Shown here in pieces: positions 1-6,926 of a stretch of DNA of 19,297 bases (its first letter is position 1; every line of letters starts with the position of its first letter). Source of the stretch: SFWF01 sp045539925 (lineage in GTDB: Bacteria > Bacillota > Clostridia > Oscillospirales > Acutalibacteraceae); NCBI GenBank assembly GCA_045539925.1, contig JAZQGH010000087.1, forward strand, positions 1 through 19,297, given 5' to 3'. The notes under the pieces were generated by a model. That model saw only the letters and a program-made list of their open reading frames with translations. It did not search any database and had not been told where the DNA came from. Both the position numbers and the translations under genes were made by a program.

Positions 1-37
1 GTGGACAATATCTCTTGTTTTGTGTTATACTATTCAT
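1..37 (-). CDS. Transposase N-terminus, left IS copy (partial, runs off the window)
   Basis: Only 12 codons plus one base are present: MNSITQNKRYCP. They are identical to the first 12 codons of the right copy at 19199. The ATG is the complement of bases 35-37 and is preceded by AGAGAGGA about 11 bases upstream. The call as transposase rests on being a repeated unit with a sharp TG-type outer end and on the N-terminal sequence of the longer right copy. It is far too short for a domain call on its own. Confidence 0.6.
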   Translation of the reverse strand, partial: MNSITQNKRYCP

Positions 38-79
38 GGTGATTGAGTCCTCTCTGTTATTTTCTGTTGTAGCAAACTT

Positions 80-101
80 ATTTTAACAGAACTCAATCAC
101 T
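80..101 (-). promoter_or_regulatory. Candidate transposase promoter, left copy (extended -10 TAAAAT)
   Basis: On the minus strand there is TAAAAT (bases 85-80) preceded by TGT and, further upstream, a weak -35-like TAGAAA with a spacer close to 17 bases. The last base of the -10 hexamer is the single position that differs from the right copy, which reads TAAAAC. This is motif reading only. Confidence 0.35.
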
Positions 102-171
102 TTTTCTATTCTTTTGGTCTCACATCTATTGTAACGCTACACATGTCCGCTGTTAAAGCCAAACCCGTATC

Positions 172-200
172 TTGCTTTTTTTGTGCAGATATAGTATAAT
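172..200 (+). promoter_or_regulatory. Promoter of the ABC transporter operon
   Basis: TTGCTT at 172-177, a 17-base spacer and a perfect TATAAT at 195-200. The site lies 30 bases inside the IS boundary and 100 bases ahead of the first gene. A second weaker candidate follows at 232-261 (TTTACA, 18 bases, GATAAA). The left IS insertion ends upstream of both and seems to leave the operon promoter intact. Confidence 0.65.
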
Positions 201-299
201 ATATCAGTATATTTTCGTTGTTTAAAAACTGTTTACAATCTTTGTAAATTTGTGTGATAAAATAACACTTATAAAACTGATAAAAAAGGAGAAAATTCT

Positions 300-1388
300 A
301 TGATCGAAGTATCCAATCTGTCAAAGCGGTACGGAAATCACCTTGCTGTGGACGATGTAAGCTTCAGCATAAAAAAAGGTGAGGTCGTAGGCTTTCTGGG
401 CCCTAACGGCGCGGGAAAAAGTACCATTATGAATATTATGACAGGGTATCTTTCTCTCACCGCAGGAAATGTTTCCATTGATGAGTTTGATATTATGGCA
501 AATCCCGAGGAGGCTAAAAAGCGAATCGGCTATCTGCCTGAGATACCCCCACTCTACACCGATATGACCGTTAAGGAGTACCTCTACTTTATGTACGACC
601 TTAAAAAGGTTAAGTTCCCCAAAAAGCCCCACATTGAAGAGATTGTAAGGCTTGTTAAAATCGACAATGTCTACAACCGCCTTATCAAAAACCTTTCAAA
701 GGGCTACCGTCAGCGCGTGGGAATTGCTCAGGCTCTTATCGGCAACCCCGATCTGCTTATTCTCGACGAGCCTACAGTTGGTCTCGACCCCAAGCAGATA
801 ATCGAGATAAGAAACCTCATTGCCCGTCTCGGTAAAAACCACACCGTTATTCTTTCCTCACATATCCTGTCGGAAATTCAGGAGGTCTGCGAAAGAATTA
901 TAATCATCAACCGCGGTAAGATTATTGCCGACGACACACCTGAAAATCTTTCTAAAAACCTGTCTGAGGACCATTCTCTTGTTCTTCGCGCAATGGGCAC
1001 CGAGGCAGAGCTTTATAAAATCCTGAATTCTGTTGCAGGAATCAAGGAGCTTCGCTCCATAGGCAGTAAAGAGGCAGGCAGTGTAGACTTTATTATCGAG
1101 CCTAAGACAGGTGCAGATGTCCGCGCCGCTATCAGCGAACGCCTTGCAGAGCGTAAAAAGACCATTTTGTCACTGCGCTCTAACGAAATGACCCTCGAGC
1201 AGATATTCCTTCGTCTTACCGATGCTGCCGACAAGGGTGCCGACCTTTTTGCCAAACCCGTTAAGGCAGAGGAAACCGAGGCTCCCAAAATTAAAATTGA
1301 TACCGAAAGCGGAGAGGCTATCGTCGGCGAAGAGACCGAGGCTGCCGCAGAATACACAACTACAACTGAGGAAGAGGAGGAAAACTAA
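300..1388 (+). CDS. ABC transporter ATP-binding protein (GldA/NatA-like)
   Basis: 362-residue cytosolic ATPase of an ABC-2 type exporter. Visible motifs are Walker A GPNGAGKST (residues 34-42), the signature LSKGYRQR (132-139), Walker B LLILDEPT (152-159) with a D-loop GLDP, and the switch histidine in SSHIL (188). The Q-loop glutamine is replaced by Glu in GYLPEIPPLY, a variant common in the gliding-motility-like GldA group. A C-terminal regulatory extension after residue 215 ends in an acidic run rich in Glu (about residues 325-362). RBS AAGGAG at 286-291 fits the ATG at 300. The stop codon abuts the next ATG, so translation is coupled to the permease. Substrate unknown; it probably works with the three following genes. 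Confidence 0.93.
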   Translation: MIEVSNLSKRYGNHLAVDDVSFSIKKGEVVGFLGPNGAGKSTIMNIMTGYLSLTAGNVSIDEFDIMANPEEAKKRIGYLPEIPPLYTDMTVKEYLYFMYDLKKVKFPKKPHIEEIVRLVKIDNVYNRLIKNLSKGYRQRVGIAQALIGNPDLLILDEPTVGLDPKQIIEIRNLIARLGKNHTVILSSHILSEIQEVCERIIIINRGKIIADDTPENLSKNLSEDHSLVLRAMGTEAELYKILNSVAGIKELRSIGSKEAGSVDFIIEPKTGADVRAAISERLAERKKTILSLRSNEMTLEQIFLRLTDAADKGADLFAKPVKAEETEAPKIKIDTESGEAIVGEETEAAAEYTTTTEEEEEN

Positions 1389-2090
1389 ATGTCTGCAATA
1401 TTCAAACGCGAATTCAAATCTTATTTTACCTCACCCCTCGGCTATGTTTATCTTGCAATCTTCCTTTTCTTCGAGGGATATTTCTTCGTTGCCCTTTACG
1501 GCAACGGAAGCCCCAGCATTGAGATAATCTTCCCCTCAATCTCCTTTGTTATTATTCTTGTTACCCCCGTTCTCACCATGCGTCTGCTCTCTGAGGACAG
1601 AAGACAGAAGGTAGATCAGGCACTGCTTACAGCCCCTGTAAGTGTAGGGGGGATAGTTCTCGGCAAATTCTTTGCCGCACTCGGCGTTTATGCACTGGCT
1701 TTTTCTCCCACCATCCTTTTTGAAATTATCGTAAGCCTCCTTGCAAACACAAACTGGCTTATTTTCTTAAATGCTTTCCTCGGCACTATGCTCATAGGTG
1801 CAGCACTTATCGCCATAGGAATGTTCATTTCTTCCCTTACAGAAAGCCCCATTATCTCCTGCATACTCACCCTTGTGTGCTTTATGCTGCTTATGGTGCT
1901 TACAAATCTTGCCGCACTCACTCAGCTTGACTGGGTAGTGGCTGCTGCAGAAAAGATAGCTTTTATCAATCTTTTCTCCAGTTTTTCGGGCTCTGTTTTC
2001 CACATAGTTGATGTTATTTATCTGCTTTCTATATCCGCAGTATTCGTATTTATGTCGATTCGTGCGGTTGAGCGTCGCAGATGGGCTTAA
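1389..2090 (+). CDS. ABC-2 type permease (GldF-like)
   Basis: 233-residue integral membrane protein with about six hydrophobic segments. It opens with the FKREFKSYFTSPLGYV pattern typical of GldF-like permeases: an amphipathic interface helix followed by the first membrane span. It is expected to form the membrane channel for the ATPase encoded just upstream, and the start codon follows that gene's stop with no gap. Its ribosome binding site (GAGGAGG, about 1375-1381) is made by the Glu codons of the ATPase tail. GldG-like and DUF4340 partners follow. The exported substrate is not known for the Firmicute members of this family. Confidence 0.88.
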   Translation: MSAIFKREFKSYFTSPLGYVYLAIFLFFEGYFFVALYGNGSPSIEIIFPSISFVIILVTPVLTMRLLSEDRRQKVDQALLTAPVSVGGIVLGKFFAALGVYALAFSPTILFEIIVSLLANTNWLIFLNAFLGTMLIGAALIAIGMFISSLTESPIISCILTLVCFMLLMVLTNLAALTQLDWVVAAAEKIAFINLFSSFSGSVFHIVDVIYLLSISAVFVFMSIRAVERRRWA

Positions 2091-2103
2091 AGGAGGATAA
2101 AAA

Positions 2104-3744
2104 ATGAAAAAGTTTTTTGAAAAAAAGAAAAAAGACCCCTCCAAGCCTCAGAAGCTTCGCAATAAGGGTGCATGGAAGCACGGCGGATATGCACTGGCAA
2201 TAACTGCAGTTATCATTGCAGTTGCGGTTGCGGTAAATATTCTTTTCGCTGTTCTTGCAGAGCGTGTAAATCTTGATATGGATATTTCTCTGTCGGGCAA
2301 CAACACCCTGTCAGAGGAAAATGTAGTGTTTATAAAAAACCTTGAGGACAAGGTGAATATCACCATCTGCTTTACTGAGGAAGACTTTGCAACGGGCACC
2401 GAATATGTTGCTCAGACCTATCATCAGGCATCCGACCAGACAGGCTCTACAAACGGTGTTTACTCCTACTATGAGCAGACCCTCACCCTTTTAGAGCTTT
2501 ATGATGTTTATTCCGATAATGTCACCTTAAAATTCGTAGACCCCTACGACCCCTCTTTTTCGGATATAACCAAAAAATATACGAATGTTCAGATGGGCGA
2601 CATCATTGTTGAGTCTGTAAAGCTTATCGGCGGAGAGGAGTCTACCCGCTCTGAGATACTTAAGTTTGACGATGTCTACTATCTCACCGAGGACGACACC
2701 TATGCCTCATATCTGGGCTACAGCAGTTATATCGTTTCGGGTAATAATCTTGAAACCGCCCTTACAAGTGCTATCTACAAGGTAACCTCCGACGAGACCC
2801 AGAAGGTGCTTGTGCTTGAGCATCATTGCAAAGAGGATAATCTTACCGATTATGCAGCTTATCTCGAGCAGAACAACTTCGATATAGAATTCTTCAGCGA
2901 TGCCGTACTCAATAACCTCGACGAGGATGTGGATATGCTCATCATTGCCGAGCCTACAGAGGATTTCGCAAGTGAGGAGCTTGATGTCATCGACGAATGG
3001 CTCTATAACGGAGGACTTCGCGGCAAGGGTCTTATGTACTTCGCATCACCCTCTTCACCCGATATGCCTAACCTTTTCGCATATCTTGAGGAGTGGGGAA
3101 TAGCCTTCGACGAGGGTATTCTTTACGAGACCAGCGCTAACTATCAGGTTTTCGGTGAGGCAACTACAAACATCTTCATTCCTGCCGAAAACGAGAGCAC
3201 CGACGAAGTTACAAAGACCTTTAAGGACCTGCTTGAGGGTACCGAGGTCATCGCAGGCGGAAACGTTCCCATCCTTCAGGTATTTGAGGAAGAGGGTATT
3301 CGCGCCACCACACCCGTTGCAGTTACCCCTGCAGATACTGTGGTTATTCAGCCTCTTGACGCTACCTCCGACTGGACTCCCGACGGCTCTTATGACCAGA
3401 ATCAGCATATCGGAATACTTATGGCAACCGAAGCCGATTATACCGACAATGTGCTTTGCACAAGCTATATTGCTGTATTCTCCAGCCGCGATTTTGTAGA
3501 CCCTTATTGGTTCTCTACAGGCTATGATGTAAACGCTGATGCTATAATCAACACCGCAAGAGTTATAAGCGGCGCATCCGAAGACTCCATAACCTTCTCT
3601 ATGCGTAAAATGGAGGATGTAACCTTTATTGATTACGTTACTGCCGACGCAATAACCGTAATGACGATAATTTTCCAGTGGGCAATTCCCATCCTGCTTA
3701 TTGCCGCAGGCGTTGTGATCTTCGTAAGGAGGTCCCGTCGATGA
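2104..3744 (+). CDS. GldG-like ABC transporter auxiliary protein
   Basis: 546 residues. A lysine-rich cytoplasmic N-terminus (1-27) is followed by a membrane span (about 28-52), a large extracytoplasmic region, and a second span near the C-terminus (about 519-540) ending in RRSRR. This two-anchor layout, plus the order ATPase, permease, this gene, DUF4340 gene, fits the Gldg family, in which the extracellular part carries the ABC-type uncharacterised transport domain. The RBS AAAGGAGG (about 2089-2096) sits 13 bases downstream of the permease stop region. The last codon overlaps the next gene in an ATGA arrangement (3741-3744). It is likely a surface-exposed accessory subunit; the ligand is unknown. 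Confidence 0.85.
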   Translation: MKKFFEKKKKDPSKPQKLRNKGAWKHGGYALAITAVIIAVAVAVNILFAVLAERVNLDMDISLSGNNTLSEENVVFIKNLEDKVNITICFTEEDFATGTEYVAQTYHQASDQTGSTNGVYSYYEQTLTLLELYDVYSDNVTLKFVDPYDPSFSDITKKYTNVQMGDIIVESVKLIGGEESTRSEILKFDDVYYLTEDDTYASYLGYSSYIVSGNNLETALTSAIYKVTSDETQKVLVLEHHCKEDNLTDYAAYLEQNNFDIEFFSDAVLNNLDEDVDMLIIAEPTEDFASEELDVIDEWLYNGGLRGKGLMYFASPSSPDMPNLFAYLEEWGIAFDEGILYETSANYQVFGEATTNIFIPAENESTDEVTKTFKDLLEGTEVIAGGNVPILQVFEEEGIRATTPVAVTPADTVVIQPLDATSDWTPDGSYDQNQHIGILMATEADYTDNVLCTSYIAVFSSRDFVDPYWFSTGYDVNADAIINTARVISGASEDSITFSMRKMEDVTFIDYVTADAITVMTIIFQWAIPILLIAAGVVIFVRRSRR

Positions 3745-5390
3745 ATCCGAGTGATAACAGGCAGGAGGGCAAAAACCTTAACCATACCGAGTTTGAGTCC
3801 CGTGTCTACGAGGTTTCAGACGAGGAATCTACCATTTTTTCAAATCCTGCAGAGCACCGCGATATAGTAAAAAAAGGTGTTAAGCTTAAAAAGTTCATAA
3901 TTGCGGCAATAGCCTTAGTTCTTGTTGCCGCAATTACGGTAACTGTTGCTATCACTATCCCCCCTCTTTTAGATGATAAGGACGATACAAGCAGCACTGA
4001 GATAGATCCGCCTATGATGGACTCGGCTCTCTTTAAAAATGTTGACCGCGCAACCCTTATAAGGGATGACGCGAAGGTGGAATTCTGCATCGTCGATGTG
4101 GAGAAGAAGACCGAGGACGACGAGGGTAACACCGTTACCGAAACGGTAAAGGAATGGGCTCTCAAAAATGTAGATAGGTCTCTTACAAGCTATACCAATA
4201 TCGATAATACCGTTTCTAACTTTATGGAGCAGCATTATACCAAAAAGATAAGCAGCGACAAGGGTGACGGTACCGATTACGGCTTTGACGATCCCGAGTA
4301 TCAGGTCGACTTTTATAAAGAAGGCTCGGACGATATATATCTTTCGCTGATAATCGGCGGAATGAACCCCACCCAGTCGGGAAGATATGCTACTACCAGC
4401 CTTGATAATTCGGTTTACTATATCGCAGGTGTAAGCGAATTCTACCATTATCAGAAAAACGAGACCGACTTTGTAAACCCCGAAGAGATACCAGCTATTG
4501 CAAAGGCTGAGGATTATTCCGATGCAAACTTTACCGAGGGCACCCTCGTAATGTGCGACAAGATGATTCTTTCGGGCAAGACCTTTGGTGATGAATACAC
4601 CATAATCTCCAAAAAGTCCGACAATGTTAAGGTTTTCAACTCTTATCATATAACCTCCCCCGTCACCCGTGCCGCAAATGACGAGAATATCGGCAATATT
4701 GTTGCCCTCTTCACCTACGGTGTCACCGCAGACGGATGCTATTCCTATTCGGTAGCAGAGGAAGAGCTTATAAAGTATGGGCTGAACGACCCCGATTTTG
4801 AGGTTAAGATATACGTGGGCGACATCGTTGACGGATTTAAAGCCACTCCGCAGGAGGACGGAAACTATGCTGTTTACTACGAGGGCAATAAAACTATTAT
4901 GAAGGTTTCCGCATCAGGTATTGCACCCGCAGCCTATGGCAGAGCCGAGCTCTTTAACGAGCTGCTCTTTATCGAGAATATCTCCAATGCCGACAAAATT
5001 ACAGTTCAGTCGGGAGGAGAGACGCTGGAGTTTTCTATCGCAACCAAGTTTGACGAGGAGGCTCAGCGCGACACTATAAGCACCGTAAAATGCGACGGAA
5101 AGACGATTGAAACCTCAAATTTCCAGAATTATTATTCTTACCTTATCCAGATACGCGCTCAGTCCTATGAGGAACACGATACCTCGGGGTTAGAGCCCGA
5201 TACGGTATTTACCGTCTATCATAAGGACAAAAGCAGCCCCACAGTGGTTAAATACTTCAAGATAACAAATGCCCGTTATCAGGTTGAAACCAACGGAGTT
5301 AAAATGGGACTTATCAGCTCCTCCGACCACACCCGCGTTATGAAATACGCTAAAAATGTGGCACAGGACAAGACCTACAATTCAAGATAA
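3741..5390 (+). CDS. DUF4340 domain protein, partner of the GldG-like transporter
   Basis: 549 residues from the ATG at 3741. This start is preferred over an upstream in-frame ATG at 3678 because AAGGAGG at 3726-3732 is placed ideally for 3741, and the start overlaps the previous stop as ATGA. A hydrophilic 50-residue N-terminus precedes one membrane span (about 51-73). The remaining roughly 475 residues are extracytoplasmic, with repeated DUF4340-like motifs (for example YGFDDPEYQVDFY and YGLNDPDFEVKIY). These repeats suggest two or more copies of a beta-rich domain. DUF4340 proteins usually follow GldG in such operons and their biochemical role is not established. A terminator follows directly. 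Confidence 0.83.
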   Translation: MNPSDNRQEGKNLNHTEFESRVYEVSDEESTIFSNPAEHRDIVKKGVKLKKFIIAAIALVLVAAITVTVAITIPPLLDDKDDTSSTEIDPPMMDSALFKNVDRATLIRDDAKVEFCIVDVEKKTEDDEGNTVTETVKEWALKNVDRSLTSYTNIDNTVSNFMEQHYTKKISSDKGDGTDYGFDDPEYQVDFYKEGSDDIYLSLIIGGMNPTQSGRYATTSLDNSVYYIAGVSEFYHYQKNETDFVNPEEIPAIAKAEDYSDANFTEGTLVMCDKMILSGKTFGDEYTIISKKSDNVKVFNSYHITSPVTRAANDENIGNIVALFTYGVTADGCYSYSVAEEELIKYGLNDPDFEVKIYVGDIVDGFKATPQEDGNYAVYYEGNKTIMKVSASGIAPAAYGRAELFNELLFIENISNADKITVQSGGETLEFSIATKFDEEAQRDTISTVKCDGKTIETSNFQNYYSYLIQIRAQSYEEHDTSGLEPDTVFTVYHKDKSSPTVVKYFKITNARYQVETNGVKMGLISSSDHTRVMKYAKNVAQDKTYNSR

Positions 5391-5396
5391 GAAAAA

Positions 5397-5437
5397 AATC
5401 AACAGCGGAGTTTTTAGTCTTCGTTGTTGATTTTTTT
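5397..5437 (+). terminator. Rho-independent terminator of the ABC operon
   Basis: A 14-base-pair stem (arms 5397-5410 and 5419-5432, two G-U pairs) with an eight-base loop is followed by a run of seven T to 5437. It begins six bases after the DUF4340 stop codon. Confidence 0.9.
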
Positions 5438-5438
5438 G

Positions 5439-5467
5439 TTGTAAATTTCAGCTTGATGTGTTAAAAT
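5439..5467 (+). promoter_or_regulatory. Promoter of the folT leader
   Basis: TTGTAA at 5439-5444, a 17-base spacer and TAAAAT at 5462-5467, with TG at 5459-5460 giving an extended -10. It lies immediately after the ABC operon terminator. Transcription should start near 5474, in or next to the palindrome at 5473-5488. Confidence 0.6.
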
Positions 5468-5472
5468 AAATC

Positions 5473-5488
5473 GTCGGTTTAAACCGAC
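5473..5488. repeat. Perfect 16-bp palindrome at the predicted start of the riboswitch transcript
   Basis: GTCGGTTTAAACCGAC reads the same on both strands. In RNA it would give a five-pair stem with a UUUAAA loop at the extreme 5' end. It could be an RNA-stabilising 5' hairpin or a DNA operator overlapping the transcription start. Confidence 0.6.
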
Positions 5489-5494
5489 AATACT

Positions 5495-5640
5495 GTTAGA
5501 GTAGAAAAGCTGTGCGTTTAAGTGCCGTCGGGACGGGGAGTTGTCCGATGGACGAATGAGGGAAACCAAACCCTTTAAACCCGAACCAGACTTAAAGGGT
5601 TTGGTTACCCTCAGCGATTGGCTTTTCGCATCCCGCTAAC
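5495..5640 (+). ncRNA. Tetrahydrofolate (THF) riboswitch aptamer, class I
   Basis: The conserved blocks of the THF riboswitch appear in order: AGAGTAGA (5498-5505), GCGTTTAAGTGCC (5514-5526), GGGACGGGGAGTTGTC (5530-5545), GGACGAA (5550-5556) and GCATCCCGCTAAC (5628-5640). P1 can form between GTTAG (5495-5499) and CTAAC (5636-5640), P2 between GAAAAGC and GCTTTTC, and the pseudoknot between CGGGA and TCCCG. One conserved junction has three T where I recall two. Between GGACGAA and the P2 3' strand is a very long hairpin (5557-5613). The downstream gene is folT, the classic target of this riboswitch, which agrees with ligand control by reduced folate. Confidence 0.93.
5557..5613 (+). repeat. 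Extended 22-position helix inserted in the riboswitch
   Basis: Arms 5557-5578 and 5592-5613 are complementary at 21 of 22 positions (one A-A mismatch), with a 13-base loop. The helix occupies the place of the short variable stem of the aptamer, so it is probably a peripheral extension and not part of the ligand pocket. Confidence 0.85.
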
Positions 5641-5654
5641 CGGTCAGGAAGTCT

Positions 5655-5699
5655 AATCCTCTTTCCTCTCTGAGTTAAAGTGGGGAAGGAGGATTTTTT
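5655..5699 (+). promoter_or_regulatory. Riboswitch expression platform: hairpin hiding the folT Shine-Dalgarno, with a T-run
   Basis: AATCCTCTTTCC (5655-5666) pairs along its whole length, with one G-U pair, with GGAAGGAGGATT (5684-5695). The 3' arm contains the folT ribosome binding site AAGGAGG, and six T follow (5694-5699) directly before the ATG at 5700. It could therefore block translation, act as an intrinsic terminator, or both. Which RNA state favours the hairpin cannot be settled from the sequence alone, but THF riboswitches normally turn expression off on ligand binding. Confidence 0.75.
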
Positions 5700-6239
5700 A
5701 TGTCAAAATTAAAAAAACATCTGATTTCGGCAACTCTTACGGCACTTTTTACCGCCCTCGCTGTGATATTGAGCCGTTTTATGTCCGTAAATCTGTGGAA
5801 TATGAGCATCGGCTTTTCTTTTGTACCGCTGATGCTGTGCGGTATGCTGGTCGGTCCCTTCTGGGGAGGTGTTTGCGGTGCTCTTGCCGATTTTATCGGC
5901 GCCACCCTATTTCCCTTCGGTCCCTATTTCCCTGGATTTACTGCAGTTGCCTTTTTAAGCGGTGTGTTTTTCGGTGCGGTGGGTATCTGCGGTAGAAAAA
6001 TCCAAAACAAGTGGGTGTTTTTAGGAGTATCCGCCCTGCTTATTGTAATTAAGGAGCTTATTTGCAGTCTGCTGCTAAATTCTCTCTGGATAAGTATATT
6101 GTACGGCAGTGAATACATCGCAATACTTATTTCCCGTCTGCCCCTGTCGGCGGTTACGGTGGTGTTGGAGATAGTCCTCGCTGTAGTCTGCAGAGCCAGT
6201 GTAATCCCTGCCATAAATAAAAATAAGGAGCATTTTTAA
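5700..6239 (+). CDS. folT: ECF transporter S component for folate (FolT)
   Basis: 179-residue integral membrane protein with five to six hydrophobic segments. It has the N-terminal Ala-rich TLTALFTALAVILSR stretch expected of S components for docking to EcfT, and the FolT-like block FPFGPYFPGFTAVAFLSG (about residues 63-82). It binds folate and works with shared EcfA/EcfA'/EcfT energising subunits, which are not in this window. Specificity is supported independently by the THF riboswitch in its leader. The ATG at 5700 follows AAGGAGG (5686-5692) and six T. The stop overlaps the next start by one base (TAATG), indicating translational coupling to the YbaK-like gene. Confidence 0.93.
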   Translation: MSKLKKHLISATLTALFTALAVILSRFMSVNLWNMSIGFSFVPLMLCGMLVGPFWGGVCGALADFIGATLFPFGPYFPGFTAVAFLSGVFFGAVGICGRKIQNKWVFLGVSALLIVIKELICSLLLNSLWISILYGSEYIAILISRLPLSAVTVVLEIVLAVVCRASVIPAINKNKEHF

Positions 6240-6787
6240 TGGAAAATTCACTCTTCACCGACAAAATGGTTTATAACTGCCGAAAGACATGCTGTACAGA
6301 CAAAGAAAACACCTGCTACGACGCTCTTGAAGCCCTGAATATAGAGTACGGCAGGGTGTCTCACGAGCATATCGGCACTATTGAAGGTTGTATCGAAATA
6401 GGCGAGGTGTTAGGAGCAGAAATACTTAAAAATCTGTTCCTGTGTAATGCCCAAAAGACTGAATTTTATCTTTTGGTTATGCCCGGAGATAAGCCCTTTA
6501 AAACCAAGCTTTTATCCCCTCAGCTTGGTTGTTCGCGGCTCTCGTTCGCACCGCCCGAGTATATGGAAGATCTGATAAACTGCACCCCAGGCTCTGCATC
6601 GGTGCTCGGTCTACTCTTTGATAAAGAACTTAAGGTAAGGCTTATTATAGATAAGGATGTTCTGGGTAAAGAGTTTTTCGGCTGTCATCCGTGTGATAAT
6701 TCTTCAAGCCTTAAAATTAAAACCGCCGATGTAATAGAAAAACTTATCCCCTCAACCCACCATACACCTACCTATGTGGAGCTGTAG
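6239..6787 (+). CDS. YbaK/ProX-type prolyl-tRNA editing domain protein
   Basis: 182 residues, the size of free-standing INS-like editing proteins (ProXp-ala/PrdX group), which hydrolyse mischarged aminoacyl-tRNA such as Ala-tRNA(Pro). Family landmarks are the putative catalytic lysine in ILKNLFL (about residue 65), CTPGSASVLGL (about 117-127) corresponding to the GSVSPFGL-type loop, and the final HPCDNSSSLKI block, matching the HPNDNTATL pattern. The first 20 residues hold an unusual cysteine cluster (NCRKTCCTDKENTC). RBS AAGGAG at 6225-6230. It is co-transcribed with folT and so probably falls under THF riboswitch control. Exact tRNA specificity is an inference from the family. Confidence 0.85.
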   Translation: MENSLFTDKMVYNCRKTCCTDKENTCYDALEALNIEYGRVSHEHIGTIEGCIEIGEVLGAEILKNLFLCNAQKTEFYLLVMPGDKPFKTKLLSPQLGCSRLSFAPPEYMEDLINCTPGSASVLGLLFDKELKVRLIIDKDVLGKEFFGCHPCDNSSSLKIKTADVIEKLIPSTHHTPTYVEL

Positions 6788-6890
6788 AGGCTTTGCCCCA
6801 GACCCAAGCAGGATAAAGGTTTGATTATAACCGTATGGTGTTATTCAAATTTGCAATATCTCACGGCGGCCCTACTGTCCACTGTAAACT

Positions 6891-6926
6891 AAACGAGGTC
6901 TATGCATTGCATAGACCTCGTTTTTT
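6891..6926. terminator. Terminator between the convergent folT and ZIP units
   Basis: A near-perfect hairpin has arms 6891-6906 and 6908-6923 around GAGGTCTATG / CATAGACCTC. On the plus strand it ends in TTTTTT (6921-6926), a strong intrinsic terminator for the folT operon. On the minus strand the tail is TTTAGTTT, weaker but usable for the ZIP gene, whose stop codon (6925-6927) overlaps the T-run. Confidence 0.88.

Larger units (their letters stand above)
1..141 (-). mobile_element. End of an insertion sequence, left copy (transposase reads out of the window)
   Basis: Bases 1-141 are the reverse complement of 19095-19235 with one mismatch (A80 against C19156). Identity stops sharply after base 141, where the minus-strand sequence begins TGTAGCGTTAC; I take this as the outer end of the element. 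The TG start is compatible with integrase-core (IS3/IS481/IS150-like) elements, but the family cannot be fixed from this fragment. The element carries a transposase start at base 37 on the minus strand, and the rest lies outside the window. Position of the terminal inverted repeat and any target duplication cannot be seen. Confidence 0.82.

Noticed and set aside
3678..3740. Upstream in-frame start for the DUF4340 protein
   Set aside because: No SD in front of 3678; AAGGAGG at 3726-3732 and the ATGA overlap point to 3741.
6788..6890. Possible small RNA between the YbaK-like gene and the terminator
   Set aside because: No promoter or stable fold found; it reads as an ordinary 3' untranslated region with a hint of degenerate repeat (ACTGTCCACTGTAAACT).
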